This document shows positions 61,131-64,000 of a DNA stretch of 64,000 nucleotides, one piece after another. The notes beneath the pieces are model-generated. The model searched no databases and was not told the DNA's origin. It saw only the letters and a program-made list of their open reading frames with translations. The translations under genes and the position numbers were made by a program. The stretch covers positions 186,001-250,000 of the forward strand of contig NZ_FQUT01000001.1 of NCBI RefSeq assembly GCF_900129245.1, read 5' to 3'. The stretch comes from Chryseobacterium arachidis (lineage in GTDB: Bacteria; Bacteroidota; Bacteroidia; Flavobacteriales; Weeksellaceae). The number at the start of each line of letters is the position of its first letter. Position 1 is the stretch's first letter.

Positions 61131-62036
61131 TCACTCCATTCTCTGTCTTTTAAACATCTCCCTGTTGTAGTTAATCACAAAAACTCCAAAGATAATCAGT
61201 ATTGCGGCAAATATAAACTTAGTAGAAATATCTTCCCCAAGAATCAGCCAGCTTAAAAATATGGAAATAATGGTATTGATATAAGCCAGAATGGAAACCT
61301 GAACCGGAGAAACTTTGGTAAGAGCATAGTGAAATGCAAAGAATGCAGCCACAGAGCCGAAAACAGAGAGATAGAGCATTGCTGAAATACTTTTCAGGCT
61401 CCAGTTTCCAAAGTTATAATGTTCCGAAAACAGGAAAGCAAAAATAATCTGTACAATTCCTGCAAAAGCGAATTGGTAAAACAGATTAAGAGAAATGTTC
61501 TCGCTCTGGATATTCAATTTTTTAGTAAAAATAGTTCCTGAAGCCCATCCCAGAATAGCAATAAAAAGGAAGAAAATTCCCAGTGCATATTCGGGGTTAC
61601 CCAAATCATTAATCCCATCCCAAAAGATAAGGGCAATTCCTCCGAAGCACATTAATACCCCCACCAGTGCCCGAAAGCTGAATTTCTGGAGTCCGATTGC
61701 TACACTTCCGAGAAAGACCACAATCGGAGAACAGGCACTGATTAGTGAAGTCAGGCTGCTGGTGACGGATTCCTCCGCAACGGTGGTCATGCCATTGGCG
61801 ATAATAAGCATTAATGTAGAAAAAACCAGCTGGTATTTCAGATTATTCCATCCGATCCATCTAAACTGTTTGCGATACAGTAAGATCAAAAGCATGAAAA
61901 TGGCTGCTAAAAACTGGCGGATCCCCGCAACAAACCAAGCTGGAATCGTTTCCACTGCAACGCGTATGGATAAGAAGGTTGTTCCCCAAACGATAGCAAC
62001 CGTACAAATGGCAAGACTTAGTTTATAATTTTTCAA
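61131..62036 (-). CDS. EamA/DMT-family exporter
   Basis: A 301-residue drug/metabolite-transporter with ten helices in two EamA repeats: LAICTVAIVWGTTFLSIRVA and IRQFLAAIFMLLILLY in the first, GVLMCFGGIALIFWDGIN and LGIFFLFIAILGWASGTIF in the second. The first codon is TTG at 62036: an in-frame stop (TAA) two codons upstream and no earlier ATG leave no alternative near the canonical start. Substrate unknown. It sits between purK and purE on the opposite strand. Confidence 0.9.
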   Translation of the reverse strand: MKNYKLSLAICTVAIVWGTTFLSIRVAVETIPAWFVAGIRQFLAAIFMLLILLYRKQFRWIGWNNLKYQLVFSTLMLIIANGMTTVAEESVTSSLTSLISACSPIVVFLGSVAIGLQKFSFRALVGVLMCFGGIALIFWDGINDLGNPEYALGIFFLFIAILGWASGTIFTKKLNIQSENISLNLFYQFAFAGIVQIIFAFLFSEHYNFGNWSLKSISAMLYLSVFGSVAAFFAFHYALTKVSPVQVSILAYINTIISIFLSWLILGEDISTKFIFAAILIIFGVFVINYNREMFKRQRME

Positions 62037-62131
62037 AATTTAAATGTATTAGTAAAAATATTTAATTTACAATAATCCCAATGGATACAGATGGGCAACT
62101 TCTCAAGGTAACAGAACAACTTTTGCGCCTT

Positions 62132-62163
62132 TTTGCAGAAACATCATTAATTCTTTATCTTTG
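62132..62163 (+). promoter_or_regulatory. Two-box promoter of purE
   Basis: TTTG (62132-62135), 20 nt, TATCTTTG (62156-62163), both matching the Bacteroidota consensus; the ATG is 21 nt after the -7 box. Confidence 0.65.
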
Positions 62164-62184
62164 AACATCTAATAAAATTGAAGA

Positions 62185-62688
62185 ATGGTAGGAATTATTA
62201 TGGGAAGTCAGAGCGACTTGCCGATCATGGAACAGGCAGCAAATTTTTTAAAATCTTTGGACATTCCTTATGAATTAACGGTTGTTTCTGCACACAGAAC
62301 TCCGGAAAGAATGTTTGATTATGCCAAAACAGCTAAAGAAAGAGGTCTAAAGGTAATTGTTGCCGGAGCAGGAGGTGCGGCACATCTTCCGGGAATGGTG
62401 GCGAGCTGTACCACGTTACCCGTAATTGGTGTTCCTATTCTGTCTAGTAATTCTATTGACGGCTGGGATTCTGTATTGTCGATTCTTCAAATGCCGGGCG
62501 GTATTCCGGTAGCAACTGTTGCTTTAAACGGTGCCTTGAATGCAGGAATATTGGCTGCAAAAATTATCGGGGCGGGCGATGCTCAGGTTGCAGACCAGCT
62601 TCAGAAATATCAGGATGCTCTGAAAGATAAAGTATTGGGAACTGTTGATGACATTAAAGCACAACATCCGAATCATTTTGACAAATAA
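62185..62688 (+). CDS. purE: N5-carboxyaminoimidazole ribonucleotide mutase PurE
   Basis: A 167-residue class I PurE that converts N5-CAIR to CAIR after PurK. The motifs VGIIMGSQSDLPIM, VSAHRTPERMF and AGAGGAAHLPGMVAS (catalytic His) are complete. Length typical. It has its own promoter and is followed by a repeat-like spacer and a strong bidirectional terminator. Confidence 0.97.
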   Translation: MVGIIMGSQSDLPIMEQAANFLKSLDIPYELTVVSAHRTPERMFDYAKTAKERGLKVIVAGAGGAAHLPGMVASCTTLPVIGVPILSSNSIDGWDSVLSILQMPGGIPVATVALNGALNAGILAAKIIGAGDAQVADQLQKYQDALKDKVLGTVDDIKAQHPNHFDK

Positions 62689-62693
62689 TAAAG

Positions 62694-62771
62694 TGAATTG
62701 TGAATGGTCAATTTCTCTTCGAAAGTCGATTTTAAATTAGTTAAATTCACAATTGACGATTCACCATTTAC
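62694..62771. repeat. Intergenic GTGAATTGTGAATGGTCAAT repeat
   Basis: GTGAATTGTGAATGGTCAAT at the start pairs loosely with AATTCACAATTGACGATTCA at the end. Similar to 15470-15556. Confidence 0.45.
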
Positions 62772-62775
62772 AACA

Positions 62776-62805
62776 AAAACGCCTCACATTTCCGTGAGGC
62801 GTTTT
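62776..62805. terminator. Bidirectional terminator
   Basis: Perfect 12-bp stem AAAACGCCTCAC / GTGAGGCGTTTT, loop ATTTCC, between convergent purE and the BspA-like gene, with A/T-rich flanks on both sides. Confidence 0.9.
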
Positions 62806-63999
62806 CTATTTTTTGATGAATTTAAAATTATAACTCCTTTCTTTTGTGACAATCTTTAAGAGATAACTTCCTTTAATTAAAGAACTGATATTTATTTTAT
62901 CTTCATGTAAAGAATCTTGAAGTACTGTTCTTCCGCTGGCGTCAAAAATTGTATAGTTGTTGAGGCCTTGTATGTTTTTAATATAAATAAAATCAGCAGC
63001 AGGATTGGGGTAAATTGATATTTCTTTTTTGATGTTCACATCGGAAGTTCCGAGAAAAGACTGGCATTCGCCGTTGTAAGAATCTCCGGAAATCGTCCAG
63101 TTTTTATTGGTTATTAAAGAATTTCTTGCACTTACCGCTGCAGGATGAGAGTAGATAAGCGGTGCTGCTGAAGTAAAATAAATATTACTTGCAGTCGAGG
63201 GATTAGAACTCCAGCCGAAAAGTGTACTGTCATAATTCTGACAGCTAAGCCCGGAATTGAAGAACATATTAAGACCCTGTTGTAACGAAGCTAAATTCCA
63301 ATGTCCTAAGTTTTGATTAAAATTAGGGGTACCTTCAAACATACTGGTCATGTTTTTAACCATACTTACATTCCAGTTTCCTATATTTTGATTGAAGGAT
63401 TGAGCATTTTTAAACATATTTTGCATAAGCATCACTTTACCAACATTCCAGCCAGAAATGTCCTGATTAAATAGCACAGCACCATTAAACATATCATACA
63501 TGCTTTCTACATTGCTCACATCCCAGTTCCCGATATCCTGATTAAATTTTTCTGCACCTGAAAACATGTAGTGCATAATATAAACGTTCCCGGTATTCCA
63601 ATTGCTGATATCCTGATCAAAGGCTTTTGCACCCATAAACATTCCATTCATTTCCAAGACATTGGAGGTATTCCAATTTCCGATGGGCTGATTAAATTTC
63701 CAGGCGTCGGAAAACATCAATTCGCACTCCAGATTGCTGGATAGATCCCAGTTTCCGATGGGTTGATTAAATTCTCTTGCCGAGTTGAACATAGCTGTCA
63801 TATATATTACATTCGCAGTATTCCAGTCTCCGATCGGTTGATTAAATTTTAATGCACTGTTGAACATTCCTGCCATCACTGTTACATTAGAAGTATCCCA
63901 GCTTCCGATTGGTTGATTGAAGACGGAGCAGCCGGCAAATGCAAACCGCATATCAGTGACATGAGAAGTATTCCAATTATTAATGGAAGGGTTTCCCAC
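62806..63999 (-). CDS. BspA-like repeat surface protein with T9SS sorting domain, N-terminus outside window
   Basis: Only the C-terminal 397 residues are present; the first base of the frame is at the right edge, so the gene continues upstream. Nine near-identical repeats of about 25 residues (FNQPIGNWNTSNV-type, DUF285/BspA family) cover about residues 28-250, followed by an aromatic spacer and a type IX secretion sorting domain (ISIYPNPAADFIYIK to SYNFKFIKK). The protein is predicted to be exported by T9SS and to sit on the cell surface. Ligand unknown. Confidence 0.93.
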   Translation of the reverse strand: MGNPSINNWNTSHVTDMRFAFAGCSVFNQPIGSWDTSNVTVMAGMFNSALKFNQPIGDWNTANVIYMTAMFNSAREFNQPIGNWDLSSNLECELMFSDAWKFNQPIGNWNTSNVLEMNGMFMGAKAFDQDISNWNTGNVYIMHYMFSGAEKFNQDIGNWDVSNVESMYDMFNGAVLFNQDISGWNVGKVMLMQNMFKNAQSFNQNIGNWNVSMVKNMTSMFEGTPNFNQNLGHWNLASLQQGLNMFFNSGLSCQNYDSTLFGWSSNPSTASNIYFTSAAPLIYSHPAAVSARNSLITNKNWTISGDSYNGECQSFLGTSDVNIKKEISIYPNPAADFIYIKNIQGLNNYTIFDASGRTVLQDSLHEDKINISSLIKGSYLLKIVTKERSYNFKFIKK

Positions 64000-64000
64000 A

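Noticed and set aside
61495..62028. 177-residue plus-strand ORF opposite the DMT exporter
   Set aside because: Antisense to clear membrane-helix coding sequence; no domain or start context.

Overview
The window looks like chromosome from a flavobacterium of the Chryseobacterium group (Bacteroidota). It is AT-rich. It carries a SusC/SusD pair, the Bat aerotolerance operon, YfhO, DUF4834 and DUF6263 families, a type IX secretion sorting domain, a mevalonate-pathway enzyme and Bacteroidota-type -7 promoter boxes (TAnnTTTG). Purine-rich Shine-Dalgarno sites are largely absent. The species call is inference; no rRNA, tRNA, phage, integron or CRISPR array was seen.

Layout. 1-7.3 kb: a phosphodiester/nutrient-uptake locus (GDPD cut by the left edge, SusC, SusD, calcineurin-like phosphoesterase). 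7.4-16.0 kb: YpdA-like reductase, a lipoprotein, glycosyltransferase, YfhO, DUF4834, DUF6263, RlmB and DinB. 16.3-24.3 kb: the MoxR-DUF58-BatABCD operon with an acetyltransferase gene inserted. 24.3-31 kb: MarC, a chorismate-utilising enzyme, a membrane-tethered sigma factor with an outer-membrane barrel, hotdog thioesterase and PlsC-like acyltransferase, plus a possible 20-residue peptide gene. 31-39.4 kb: PspC/PadR module, HD hydrolase, a cobalamin riboswitch placed before an acyl-CoA thioesterase, an ABC ATPase with a small membrane partner, and MutS2. 39.4-46.9 kb: ung, DUF456, a ThuA-like lipoprotein, MscS, pdxJ and an esterase. 46.9-49.8 kb: a microviridin-type (graspetide) RiPP locus with three precursors and two ATP-grasp enzymes. 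50.1-54.1 kb: epimerase, acyl-CoA synthetase and mvaD. 54.1-54.6 kb: a GIY-YIG nuclease gene bracketed by inverted copies of a dispersed repeat. 54.6-64 kb: an EEP nuclease, small secreted and membrane proteins, TauE/DUF1634, DUF1543, purK, a DMT exporter, purE and a BspA-like repeat surface protein cut by the right edge.

Most notable points: (1) the RiPP locus has core peptides with Asp at positions where classical microviridins have Glu, and an intrinsic terminator between precursors and enzymes; (2) the GIY-YIG/inverted-repeat unit resembles a REP-associated mobile module; (3) the B12 riboswitch sits before an unexpected gene; (4) six genes have a TAnnTTTG box only 4-6 nt before the start codon, suggesting leaderless mRNAs; (5) several intergenic palindromic repeat families occur, including a roughly 110-bp element present twice in opposite orientation 54 kb apart.
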